NCBI RefSeq assembly: GCF_964340395.1
Contig: NC_135555.1
Location: 5,975,001 to 6,007,500, forward strand
Reading direction: 5' to 3'
DNA length: 32,500 nucleotides
Source: Glandiceps talaboti
Lineage: Eukaryota > Hemichordata > Enteropneusta > Spengelidae
Below the pieces are notes generated by a model, which was not told where the DNA came from, did no database searches, and worked only from the letters and a program-made list of their open reading frames with translations. This document shows, one piece after another, positions 20,143-32,322 of this stretch. How positions within the stretch are numbered: the first letter of the stretch is position 1; each line of letters starts with the position of its first letter. The translations under genes were made by a program, and so were the position numbers.

Positions 20143-22591
20143 TTACATGGTATTCTTTGCTTCCAGTGCATTCTGTACGATATAGTCATGTACATACATC
20201 ATTATAGCAACTGGTTGACCCATTATCAATGACATCCATACCATCATATTGGCATACATTGGAGATATTTTATTGACCTTAGCAACCACAATAGCCAGAG
20301 GAATCTGTAAAACAAGATGACAAGAAATATGTGAAAAACTGAATATATGAAATATATCTGATGGTGGAAGACAGTATAATGTTATAACTACAAATACATG
20401 ACTTCAGAGAAAACATAATCCAAAATCAGATACTTTGATTTATGCCACTGTCAAAATTATCAGGAAGTTCCTCTAAATAATTCAGTGTTGTACATTATGA
20501 CACTTCCATGTTACATAGTGATGTACTAGAATTCTACAGGAGGTCACAATTCCTCTGGGACATTTACAATGATACACCACAAAAAAAAAAAAAATCAAAG
20601 ATGGCTGCCTACCTGCATCATCATACCCATGAAGGCCCACAGTTTAAACATCTGCAGTGGAACACTCACCAAGAACTTTAAGGTAAGAAGATAAAATCAG
20701 GCATGTAAGAATTGAATTTATCAAAAAAAAAAAAACCACTTTAAGTCTAGAATTACAACTGAAATTATATCATTCTTAAAGTTGCTACAATTACTCTACA
20801 GAAACAAATAGAGATATATGTAAGCTGTTGCTATGCCCATTGTCAAGGTTGCTAGGGATGTTGATTTATGGAATGTTATTCTCCAGGACAGCCATTACTA
20901 TTTCAGTCATGCAGTTGCTATGGTCAATGCCAAGGTTGCTAGGGATGGTAATTATGGAATGTTTATTTCCTAGGACAGCCTTTACTATTGCAGTCATTTC
21001 AGTAGTTGATATGGTGTTGTTACGGTTACAACAGAGAACACAGACTTACCTCATGGAAGAATGCGGAAATAAGAAATACTGCAATCTGTCCCTGCAGCCT
21101 GCTGTATCCTTTTGTCAACATTGGTTTGTACACATGCCTACAACCAAATGTTGACACAACTCAGTTATTTGACATTTTGTGACAAAAGAAAAAAATGCCA
21201 CTATAATTGTAAACTATCAACACTAGAGCAACAAATACAAGAATTTGATGGTTGATGGTGTGTCATATTAATTTGTTTGTTTTGAAATAATATTGACATC
21301 TACATTGTTCTGTTTACTCAAGTCAATATTGTAAAAAAAACCATCCATTTCTGGTAGAGACTAATTACAAATAAAAATACAACAATAGGGAAATAATAAA
21401 CTGGGTTTAGGCAATTTCACAATCTTGTAACACATTTTAACAGCTATACCTAAAAATGTACTTACCTATTTGCCCACTTGTGAACTGGAATGTTCCAATT
21501 TTGCCAAAAGGATCCAATGCTTTCTGAGTTCCTATTCAAACAAACACATCACAGCACAATTTTTTGAAATGTTTGTATAACAAAACTTGTCATAAAATTG
21601 TTTGCATCATTGAGCCAATTCAATTATCAATAAATATTTGTAATTTTTAAAATACAAAGATCTCCACTCTGGATTGAAAGAAGCAGACTCCAAGATAGCG
21701 GAAGGGAGTATAAACTGAGCAGGAGTTTGATTTATACATTGTACAATGCTTACCACCAATCTCTGTAGAACTCTCTGTCGGCAAATCGTAACACTTCGGC
21801 AAGGACGTTCAGACAGGAATGGAAGAACCAATAGAAAAAGATGAGCCAAATGAAATGATTGGGTACCTGGAAAAGAAAGATGAGTCAATATAAGGTTGTC
21901 GTTCTTATCTATAACATGATGATACATTGTATATGATATGAAAATTAAAATCAAAATCACTATCTACATACTTCAAACTTGTGACATAAGTACAAATGTA
22001 CAGACAGATGTTAATACTATGTTACACATATGCATACATAAATATTTAACAAGAAAGCCTTATAGCTATGCACAATTAAAGAAGTTTATATGAGGAAATT
22101 TATACTTGAATGACGCATTTGTACAATCAAGAAGTTTCCTCCAATGAGGAATTTTATTTTTGAATACTTACTGCTAATTTCATGACTCTCTCCAGCATCC
22201 TGGATACGTCCATTTCCTGAGTATATCAAAGCACACATGGTTACTATGGCAATATAGTCGACATTATAACTTCAAATTCTGGTCATCAACTTCGCATTTC
22301 AAATTACTTTATGTTCCTTCAACCCCTCTGCCTGGCTACGTGCTTGCTTATCTCTGGCTGTCTCTTCCCCATTCCTGTCTGTCTGTCTGTCTGTCTGTGC
22401 CTGTCAGCCTTCTTGCATGCCTCCATATCTGTTTTTCTCTGTCTGTATATTTGTCTGCCTATCTAGCCATTTGTCATCCACTGACTGTCTGTCTGTCTGT
22501 CTCTCAATCTATCCATGTCATTCTGTTTCATTCCCTCTTGGTCAGTCTGTCCGTCCGTCCGTCCGTCCGTCCGTCTGTCTGTTTGTTTGTT

Positions 22592-22625
<34 letters not shown>

Positions 22626-25600
22626 CCAATATGTCTATGTCAGTCTGTTTTTTCCCTCTCTCTCTGTCACCCTGTCTGTCTGTTCGCCAACTAGTTCATA
22701 TATAGTATAGGTAATACTTACACTGAATGGCTTCATAGCATTTGCAACAGTAGGAACAATCCACTGGAAAAAAATAGTTGCGAAAGTAAAATTAACTTGA
22801 CAGTTGCTACATCATTTTTGTACTGTCGATTATTATCATAGGGTGGTTTACTTTGGCTTCTCATAAAATTGACATTTGATGCAAAATAATGGTTTCGGGT
22901 GTTTGTGTTGAGGGCAGTGGGTAGCTCAACTATTACAGTGAGTTCATTTTAGATTGATATCAAACTTTTCCTCTAAAATCATCTTTTTATCGATGTGAAA
23001 CCCAACCTCCCTCGCTACTATTTTCACAAACTGTGAAATGTTAAATTGATGCTAGCTTACCTGTTGTATTAGTCCAAGCATAATCTGTATTAGGAATACC
23101 TGTAATGGGAAACAGTTATAAAAAAAATGAACGACCATAATATGCAGAATGAACAATACTTCTGGACAAAAGATATCACAAGTTGTGTTATCCTCAGCAA
23201 AGGTATTCAGTGTTATAGTTTTAGAGTGTTTCCAGGTAATTTTTATTCAATGCATGGCTGAAACTTAGCGTGACGTTGTTGTTCATATAAGTAGTAATCA
23301 TGGTAGCAGTTAACTATTGTCCTTCTAATCATCTTTATAGCTACACTTTGAGGACAAAAAAACTCGCATTTACTCGAGTTGATCACTCATTACAAACAAG
23401 TTTGGCTGATGGTAACCAGGAGTGTCATCAACGAGGAATCTTTTAGTTTGCATAGTTATTATAAATAGTAGTATATACTTACCATTTCAATGATCCGACG
23501 AATTAGGAATCTTTTACGAATTCTTTCGGATCGCGGGAAGTTTAGTTCATAACTCAGTGTCGGTGCACATACAAAGTAGTACAGGTCTGTAACCAAATAT
23601 GTATGAATAAAACATGAAATTAGGAATCAAGATTTTGTCAAGATTTGGTGTACTTTATATAATCACTGAATATCATTTGTTGTAAATAAAAATTACTTTG
23701 TAGCATAGAAATTGACACTTGAATCCATTTTGTATATACTGCATTAATAGTAAAGTTACCTTATTGGAATCTAGCTTTTGGAGTGACTACATATGTAGCT
23801 GATGACGTCTTAGTGATTCGGACGAAAACTACATAGTCGCTTCAAAAACTAGATTCCAATAAGGTAAAGATTACTTTGTTTTATGCTAGGCTAGGGGGTC
23901 TCATCTGAACCCACCAAGCTGATAAACATTAGCAATGTTGTTCTATGGAATGTTACTCACTTGAACACAGTGTGCATGTCTGTTGATTGTTTATTTATCT
24001 CAATGCAAAAAGGGGGCTCTGTAAGGGATGATGTCACACAAGCTAACACACACATCTAACAGATCAATGCAAAACTGACACAAATCATGTATTACACACA
24101 CAAGGTGTCCTTACCTTTGACATGCAAGTTATCAGGATAGGATACAGTTGTTTTACCATTTGTCTCCATCTTGCCATTTGCCATCCATATTCCACCTGAA
24201 GAAAATATGGAAAAAACAACACAAATTCCATAAAGTAAGCAATGCTGCAACTGAGGTAATATATTAATGGGCATAAACTGAATTTATACATTTTGGGGTA
24301 GATTTTGCTGCATATACATGGGTACCCTTAGTATTCTACTTACTACATTATACATTTGTGTATTTAGGTATAATACACAAATGATTCAAACTGTTTTAGA
24401 GTAAATTGTTGCATAAAATCCTCATCAGGATTCTGTCCCAAACACCCAAATGCTGTGTGTGTATCAAACACCCAAATGCTAAACTTTTATGACAAAGAGT
24501 GTAATGTATGTATGAGATAATTTCGAATGCATTATATGCGAATGCAATCAACAAAGTATGAATTAAAATTTCAGATGCATACATACTAACAATAGTGACA
24601 GACAATTCCGTTTTGAAGCCACTGAAGGCATGCATCAAAATTAACATTACAGTAGGACTAATAGGTTGTATGCATTTTGTAAACCACACTAACCAAAAAA
24701 AAACCCCTATAAACTCAGACTGTGCAACTTTAATCAATCCAGAAAGATAATTAACTATACCTATAATAACATATTGTTTTTAAAATGAGTTAAAAAACAA
24801 TACTATCTGCCAATGATGTTGGTCACATCCAGAGAATATACAGTGTTTTTGGAAAGGGTGGTATCAAAGTACCATTAGGTAAAATGTATCAGTTCCTAGG
24901 GTGTTTTTTTTATCTAAAGTTCAACACCTAATTTATGAGGTATGGAAATATATTTTTAAAATGTAAGTTTATTAGATTTCCACTATTACTGGGGTTCTAA
25001 AAACTAAGTAAAATGGTGACAAAATGACAGACTGTATGCACTTTGTTAATGATGACAACAATGTTGGAACCTGGATTTTCATTTCCCATTCAAACTTGCT
25101 CACAAGTATACCCCCAGGGTTTTCAGAATGGCTAATCAGTTAGAGACATTCACACTAATGATTCCTTTTCATAGAAATAGTTTCCCATTTTTGAAAGCCT
25201 GTATACATGTACCTACCTTCTGACTTGACACGTGTCCTTCGGGGTCGTTTCCATTGTGATCTGTCCTCATGCTCTCTTTGCCGACACCATTTATTGACCA
25301 TGGCATAGGAAATCAACTTTAGAAATAATATGGAGTAGATACCCAGGGTAATGGCTGCACCAACTGATACAAAGGTAGAGATGAACATTAAAGCTATAAC
25401 AGATTCCTGGATATGGTGACTAATTAAATTGAAAAGTACACTAAATGCACTGTAACTGTACAATTTGATGGTTGAAATATATGATGCTGTTATTACTGGG
25501 ATAGTATAAAAGAAGCAAACTTTCAAGTTGTCAGTTTCCAATGACGTTGTCATAGCTACTAGGAATTAAAGTATTCATTGTTGAATGTTCATTTTCGCAG

Positions 25601-28600
25601 GCATCTGTTACTCATTTTATGCCAAAAGGAACTTCAGTAACAATTGTTTGTTTGGTGTCGTCATGGTAATACAAATGTTCCTAACTTTTAGTATATTTGC
25701 TCGCCAGTAATATGCTTTAACCAAAGTATTTAGATTGTGCTGTTGGTATGGGTTGAGTTATTGTTGCCAAGGAGTTTTATTATATATTAAAAATGGTCTC
25801 ACATCAGGACTAAAGTATTTTTGTGGAATACACCTGAACACTTTAGCTTTTAGTCAGTTCTAATCACAAAGTTTGTCTTACCTGGGTTTGGTCTTTTTGT
25901 ATACACTACTACAGCTGGAAATATCAATGTTGTGGCACCAATTAGAAAATGAAGAATTTTACCCATTCTCTCTGATATGATGCCCTGTTGGTATGAAAAT
26001 AAGTAAATAACATGAACTCTTTTCTATACTGGAGACAAGGACCTAAAATATGGAAATAAGATTCTGTCTTGGTAAAACCTGGAGATTGCCATCATAGTCA
26101 CTATGACAATTTTATTTCTTAGGTGCCATTTACTTAAATTCTGTTTGCAGTCCATGTACTGATACTTTTTCCGTAACTTTTAGAAAAAAAACTAACTAAT
26201 TTTGTTGTGCTCAAAAGACCATATTTTATCCTATGTAAATGGAAAGACCATGCAGATATCTTCAGAATAACTACGCATATCTAAATAATTGTTTTAAGAC
26301 AATCAAACTTTGGAATTTGACATTTACAACCAGTGTAGTAGATTAAGGTACAACCAGAAAATGAATCAACAGGAACATGAGTTTTACATGACATGCTAGC
26401 ATTGTCATTTTTTTTCTGTTTTTTTTTTTTCCTGTCTGCCTGGTAGGTTTTGGGGAAATTCAAGGACGGCAAAAAAAATATTTAATTGATGGAGCCTTAT
26501 ATACTTTATCTAAATTATTGCCTAGACTAGAAAACTTTGTAGAAATTTATTTTCATTTTCCTTTTCCTCATATTACTCACCTTAGCTAGCAACTTCTCAA
26601 CAATAAGAGACACCAGTATGAATATATTAGAAACTGAAAACAAGAAAAACAACAAATTACGACCAATTCCTGTTTTCACTGTATGCATGTAAAAGGTCAA
26701 ATTTCAATAACATTAGCAATGTTTACCAGTTGTATGAAATAAACCAATGTATTTAGTTTCGTTTGATACAACTGATTTTTGATTTTTTGAGTATCACTGT
26801 TTCAGTTTCTTATTTCCATTTTCCGAAATTCAATTGTGAATTTGGGTTGATATAAAACATATTACATCTGTGGTGATACTAGTACTGTAATAGAAATGAT
26901 GCGAAGTGGATTATCCTGGGATGATAGCTACCGCATGTATGATTACACATTTGTCAAATTCACGTATAACTTTGTGACAAAAAAAAAATAATAAATAAAA
27001 TATAGAATCAGTCTGTATCCCTATAATTTATTTGCACTAATAGAATAATTTGAACAAAATGTTCACAGAATTCTTCTCATAAGTTACAATTTAATTTTTT
27101 AAGCAAATACACTTTGTTACTTAATGAACAGCTGTGAATTGGAGGAGAAAACCATGAGACAGAATGTAAATATTGTAACTTTTAGAACTTCAGAAGTCAA
27201 TTTTATCTCACAGGCTGAGTAACCAAACTCTTGGAATACAAATATTTTTGACAAACAGCACTGTGGAAATTAGTTTGATATTTATTTAAAACAATTATAA
27301 ACTTTAAACTATTACGACTGTAGCCCAATTCAAGTGAGATATTAATCATATGAACCAATGTACCCTGGTGGTGAGGATAATTAGATAGACTAACACACTA
27401 TCTCATATCTCATGATATGGTCATTGCAGAAAGACTTAATGACTGATTTCAGAAATGATGACCTTGCAGAGAACTATGGCAACCAGTTACAGATAGTCTA
27501 TTACGAAGTGTATAGACTTGTTAAGTTGTTGCACAAGTTATTTGGACTTGTTGGTAAGAGTTAGACTTGACTTCCAGACACAGGTAGCCTTTTTAGACAC
27601 TACAGCTTGTATACTGTAATTTCAATGCATGTTACATAAATACTGGTATATGTCCTTATGGTAGTAGTACACAATATGCTAATACTAGTATTACAAAATA
27701 GTGACATAAGTCTTCTGAGAGATTACATAACAAAGCTTTGGTTTCTGAGTTCTCATGTAATATCTAAATTTGAAATCAATTCAATTTTACTAGCTGTATA
27801 CGTTTCAGGAATTCACAACTTGCAAGGGAAGTTTCTTTACTATTTACATTTCATCCCAATTTATCAGCCAATACCAATGCCTTATAATCAGTGAATATAC
27901 TTACTGCATACAAGTGATAAATTAGGCCAACTATACGGATCATGAACTCCAACAAATAAATTAAAAATCTTCATTGGATCAATCAGGATACCATATCTGT
28001 GTAAATTAGAAAAATAAATAAAATGATTTCAACCAAATCTTTAATCTATTACCAATCAGTATCAGCTACAGTTTGTTGACATTACATTCTATATATGGGT
28101 ACAGCTGAGCAAATGAACAATAATACCTTGTTGAATGAATGAAGGAATATGAAAATATAGATACATCAAAACAAGCTGTACCCATCTATCTAAATACACA
28201 AGCACTGGTAATATTTAAATGATGGTATATAACCTTTGACCTTTGACCTTGTATCACCCTGGTACTCCTCTTTAAATAGAGAAACATGATGATTTCACTA
28301 TCTCCAATTTCTACAGGTACCTGTACTATAGTTGTGGTATACCATTCATTATTACTCACACATGTATGTTGTTTATTAGTCACGTTGTGACAAAAATTAC
28401 AATGATAACAAAAATGGGAACTTACTTCAGGAAGTTTTCCAGAACAAGCCGGATATTAGATAAACCCTGTACAAATAAATGTGTACAATGTGAGGTGAGA
28501 AGGGTGACAGTTTGAAATCATTTTTGTGGACAAAGCCAGATTTTATGAAATATATTAGTATGTCAAAGTTACTACAGTAACAGTTTTATCCCTTACATTG

Positions 28601-31600
28601 AACATACTATCCATAGATTGGGAAAGGTTTATCAAGGCAACTATCTATCCATTGGGAAAGGTTTATCGAGGCAGAGTATGCCTGTTATTTAATTTACTGA
28701 GTTCATTTTAATCCAGTTGATTATTGTACCTACCATCCCTACAACCGCAGTGGCCATATGGCTGAGTATTGGGTATTTTTTTGGATTTTTAGTTTATAAA
28801 ACAATTTTATCATGGTTTCCTACTTGAAAAATCAATGTGGAAAAACATATGTCAAGTCCTTGTTTGCAATACAATAACTTGCACAAAATAAATATGTAAA
28901 ATCTCTGTACATACATTACTGTACATACAATAACAACATCGGCTTTTTGCAATTGTATAGGCTTACAACGTGGTTTTCAAGTAGGAAGCCATGTTAAAAT
29001 TATTTTATAAATTAAAACTCGAAAATAAATACCAAATCCTCATCCATATGTTTTTATATCAATATTTACTATATTTTTGTTTTTCTAGGTATGGAAATAA
29101 AATCAAATTTACAAGATTTGAAATTATTATGTTACTCATACGACCTAATATATATATTCAAAATAAAAGCCAATTTTCAATATACTCAACATATAGATTT
29201 CATCCTAAAGTCATGGCTGGTAATATGGACTGAATTTTTTATGGAAGTCAATAAAAAATTATGCAGTAAATGCTAAAAATTTGACTGTCACAGCAGAGGG
29301 AGTAAAAATTCTATAACCATGATAGCTGGAAGACTTAACCAGATTAACGTAGCAAACTGTGATTCTGGGTTTTTTCCTGTTTTTTTTTTTCTTTATTCAA
29401 TGAGTCTCTTATCACAGAGCAGTAGCTAATGATATGAATGATGACCTCAAGATAGAGATATGAAGGCATATTAAACATGGCTAAAATGTCACAGTTTATA
29501 GTATATAATTAGACTCTCTCACCAGTGGGGGGGGGGGGGGCATCGCTATTAGCTGTTTTGTATGTACCAATATCACTGCATAATTGTACTAGAATATCCT
29601 TGTACTATGGGTCCTCATTGACTACATAGGGCTAATCATTTGTTGACATGTTACTGCTAGTCCATGTTATTGTGACTGGGCCATTACAGTAACATGTCAA
29701 CAAATGATTAGCCATATGTAGTAGTAGATGAGGGCCCACAGTACAATTATGCAGTATATATCAGTACATACAAAACAGCCTTTTTCGCTATGCAATGCTC
29801 TGAGGACTATAAGATAGTCTAAAACATGCTATGTGAAGGGTTACCCTGCCATACATATTTTATGTTGACACTTGTTGAGTAGTAAGATCATTTGTTATCT
29901 ATGTCAGCAATCCCTAATGATAAAGTTTAGTTAATAATTGACTACATTTATAATCTAGATGTAGACTCTGATGTAGACATGATGATAAACAGTCAAGTTG
30001 AGTCACTTCCTAACTCATCAGAAATGTGAACGTCACTAAATTTGATATCATACTAGGAGTGGTTGTTGTTGTGACTTCATTTGTCAATGGGGTCAATATC
30101 TAAATGATGCAACCGTTTTCATCCACCTAACAAAAAACCTAACATGTTTAAAATTGGAAAATACATCAATTTTAGCATGGTTTAATTCTTTTATTACACT
30201 CATTTCAGACTGATCTCACCTCAATTAAAATAATTTTTATTTTAGCATCTATTTCATAAAAACTGATTTTATGGTCAAGAACACTCAGTTGTAAATTGTC
30301 ACATTTTATTTGTCACTATTTTTGGACAACGCATATTGCTTCCTCACCATAAATTTTTTTTTTATATCATAAATGGTGCCCTATTGCTTCAAAATAAACC
30401 AGTATTATTTTCAAAAATCTACCATTTGATTTGATAGATACTGATATTAAATTAAAATTAATAATGAAAATAAATGAAATATGAACCACTACTGTCAAAT
30501 CCCTAGAGTGAAGTTTTCATGTATATGATGAATATGAAGTAGTCAAGCATACAACTGACAACCTCAGATTATTAGTATTACTTGAAAATAGACACCCAGA
30601 CGAATGACCCCATGGCATGATCCGGTTCAGACATTCACCTTTTGTCTGTCTTGAATAGAACGTCTACGCCTATGTGCATATACACACATAACATGTAATT
30701 TGAGAAGTACATACTTACCAACAACAGAACACACAGGTTTAAAACACCCCTGTAGTTTGTCCAACCACTGGCAGAACTCAGTAACGAGTCCTGGGGTTTG
30801 TGGTATCTGGAATATATAAAATACCAACTAATTTTATATTCTGATTTTGTAATAAGATATACTTTAGTTGTTATAATAAGTAACAACCAGATCGGAAAGT
30901 TTAATAGAAAAGCTTAGTTAGGGCTAAGAACTTTAGTCTTTCGTTGGGTCCTTGCAAGATAAAATGTCAAGATATATTTAAAATTTATGGTATATAACTG
31001 TACACTGTAATACTACCAATGGCATTTACATGTCAGAAAGTTAATTGATGACGGCCATTTATTTCACAACTACCAGATTATTTCATATCAAATATCTTTT
31101 CGTTCTTTTCTCTTATGTTTTGAGATTGGAATATTTTAACACTGCTAATTTTACAGTGTATTTAAAAAAAATGTATCTTATAAAATGTCATTGATTATTT
31201 TATCATTGTTAATAATAGAAGATATATGCTTTAGAAAATAAATAAAATGTTAAATAATAACATAATTTGTATAAGAAATGACAGTTTTGAAGCAAATTAT
31301 TTTTTTACATAATGATAAAGTAACATTTGTCTGGGCTGAGTTCAAAAATATTTTTTTTTTAATGAATTGATTGTCACATAAAAGTTTGATTTAAAGAAAA
31401 ATAATTGTGAGAGGAAACTTGTTATGATACAGACACATTTTTGTAACAAAAACCAGATGGTGACACTGCATTCACCTATTATTACTAATGGAGTCATTCA
31501 TTGTGGAAGAGTTTAACAGCCGGGGTTGACAGCCTTGCTGTAAAAACATAATTACACTTAAAATAAACCACACAGTGACATTGACCTAACAGAGTCATTC

Positions 31601-32299
31601 ATACACAAAGAATTGACACTGACAGCCTTGCAGAAAAGACATAACCTTGGGATTGGGTTGGGTAAAAGCAGTGTAATAGTTTGGTAAAATACAGTTGTAC
31701 AACGGAACTGGCTGGGCCTATGCTGGAAGTGAAACTATTTCAAAAGTTGTGTAGTACATGTACATGTTACGAATGTAATACCAGAGTAGGGCAGCTCACT
31801 ACCTACACCATCTTCTAATTCTTTTCTTCATAGATTACAAAACATTATCATTATTTTTATTGAATTTACGAATATAACACCCTCTCCCTTCAACTCAAAG
31901 TGATTGGAGTTTGAAAATTGTTATTTTGTATGTGTATGGCCATTTTACTCAGGTGTCAATGCCAAATATAAAATATAAAATTATGACGGATTATTAAGAT
32001 AGCATAACACTGTAACTTGTTAAGTTTGATTCAGATTTGATGATAACAATGTGATAAAGAGAAGGATCTAGGGACGTAAAAAGCTTGGTGCAACGTACGG
32101 CTAGCACTAGCAGGCTGAAAAAAAGTTAGCAGCTGTCCGTTAAATTTACAGTTCATATACGAACACAGTGTACTCACGGTTTGTCTGGTTGCATCGCCCT
32201 CTCTTTTTTCTCTTCTCGCACTGTCTCATCTGCTTCGTTCGTAGAGTGAATTCTACGTAGTCCCGGCCTCCGCCGAAACTGTAAGTCTGCCTCAGACAT
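20143..32299 (-). CDS. DGAT1: Diacylglycerol O-acyltransferase 1 (complete, 17 coding exons)
   Basis: DGAT1 is a multi-pass ER-membrane MBOAT enzyme that joins fatty acyl-CoA to diacylglycerol, the last step of triacylglycerol synthesis. Coding exons 5' to 3' (minus strand): 32299-32178, 30806-30719, 28466-28426, 27996-27905, 26633-26581, 25984-25882, 25363-25217, 24195-24115, 23586-23483, 23099-23061, 22763-22722, 22216-22172, 21866-21754, 21531-21466, 21137-21050, 20675-20613, 20304-20143. They sum to 1449 nt (482 aa; human 488, also 17 exons) with GT-AG borders and matching phases. Landmarks: Arg-rich cytosolic N-terminus (FRRRPGLRR, 8-16), [56 protein letters not shown] (254-261), acyl-CoA-site motif FYRDWWN (352-358), [15 protein letters not shown] with the catalytic His407, [13 protein letters not shown]. 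No key residue is missing. The start has A at -3. Active enzyme expected. Confidence 0.96.
20827..20997. repeat. 87-bp tandem duplication in DGAT1 intron 15
   Basis: Two copies start at GTTGCTATG (20827) and GTTGCTATGG (20914) and share AAGGTTGCTAGGGATG, ATTATGGAATG/ATTTATGGAATG, GGACAGCC and CAGTCAT. They fill nearly half of the 374-nt intron between exons 15 and 16. Confidence 0.8.
22370..22685. repeat. TGTC/CCGT/GTTT tetranucleotide microsatellite in DGAT1 intron 11
   Basis: Interrupted TGTC repeats with internal runs of CCGT (about 22549-22573) and GTTT (about 22580-22599) lie between exons 11 and 12. Cys/Leu/Ser-rich open frames here are repeat by-products. Confidence 0.95.
23756..23867. 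mobile_element. Compact inverted-repeat element, 112 bp, in DGAT1 intron 8
   Basis: Outer arms are TTACCTTATTGGAATCTAG at the left end and its exact complement at the right end. They continue with slightly diverged complementarity (TTTTGGAGTGACTACAT and its counterpart) to about 43 bp per arm. The about 28-bp centre contains GATGACGTC. This is the shape of a terminal-inverted-repeat MITE; no obvious target-site duplication was seen. Confidence 0.8.
28617..28674. repeat. Direct repeat of ATTGGGAAAGGTTTATC
   Basis: Two copies (28617-28633 and 28651-28667), each followed by a similar AAGGCA/GAGGCA, lie in DGAT1 intron 2. Confidence 0.8.
28770..29034. mobile_element. Foldback element, about 265 bp, in DGAT1 intron 2
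   Basis: About 60-bp arms (28770-28830 and 28974-29034) are complementary. The left arm has TTTATAAAACAATTTTATC, ATGG, TTCCTACTTGAAAA; the right arm has TTTTCAAGTAGGAA, CCAT, GTTAAAATTATTTTATAAA. The about 140-bp interior is only weakly symmetrical. Open frames in it have no known similarity. Confidence 0.8.
29526..29540. repeat. Homopolymer run of 15 G
   Basis: An uninterrupted G run (29527-29540, with one flanking G) directly abuts the left end of the 29541-29792 inverted repeat. Length may be unreliable. Confidence 0.85.
29541..29792. mobile_element. Foldback element, about 250 bp, in DGAT1 intron 2
   Basis: The arms are 29541-29656 and 29687-29792. The left has GCTGTTTTGTATGTAC, ACTGCATAATTGTACT, CTAATCATTTGTTGACATG, TTACTG; the right has the complements in reverse order. 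The loop is about 30 bp. The left arm carries a small extra segment with a duplicated GTACT. Noncoding. Confidence 0.85.
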
Positions 32300-32322
32300 G
32301 TTGAACAATGTGCTCGTTCAAC
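32300..32322 (-). promoter_or_regulatory. DGAT1: Hairpin immediately 5' of the DGAT1 start codon
   Basis: The transcript strand reads GTTGAAC, a 9-nt loop, then GTTCAAC ending at the base before the ATG. Seven perfect base pairs would close directly on the initiation codon. It might be coincidental; no other regulatory element was recognised in the immediate leader. Confidence 0.4.

Noticed and set aside
22340-22710. Cys/Ser/Val-rich open frames
   Set aside because: Products of the tetranucleotide microsatellite within DGAT1 intron 11.
25364-25553. Upstream extension of DGAT1 exon 7 as a 50-60 residue insertion in the protein
   Set aside because: The frame stays open upstream and other in-phase AG sites exist, but the acceptor before 25363 has a good pyrimidine tract and joins exon 6 to give [19 protein letters not shown], matching the family without an insertion. 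The extension is best read as intron.
27658-29276. Several open frames of 60-80 codons in DGAT1 introns
   Set aside because: AT-rich, no motifs, partly overlapping the foldback element or the true exon on the other strand.
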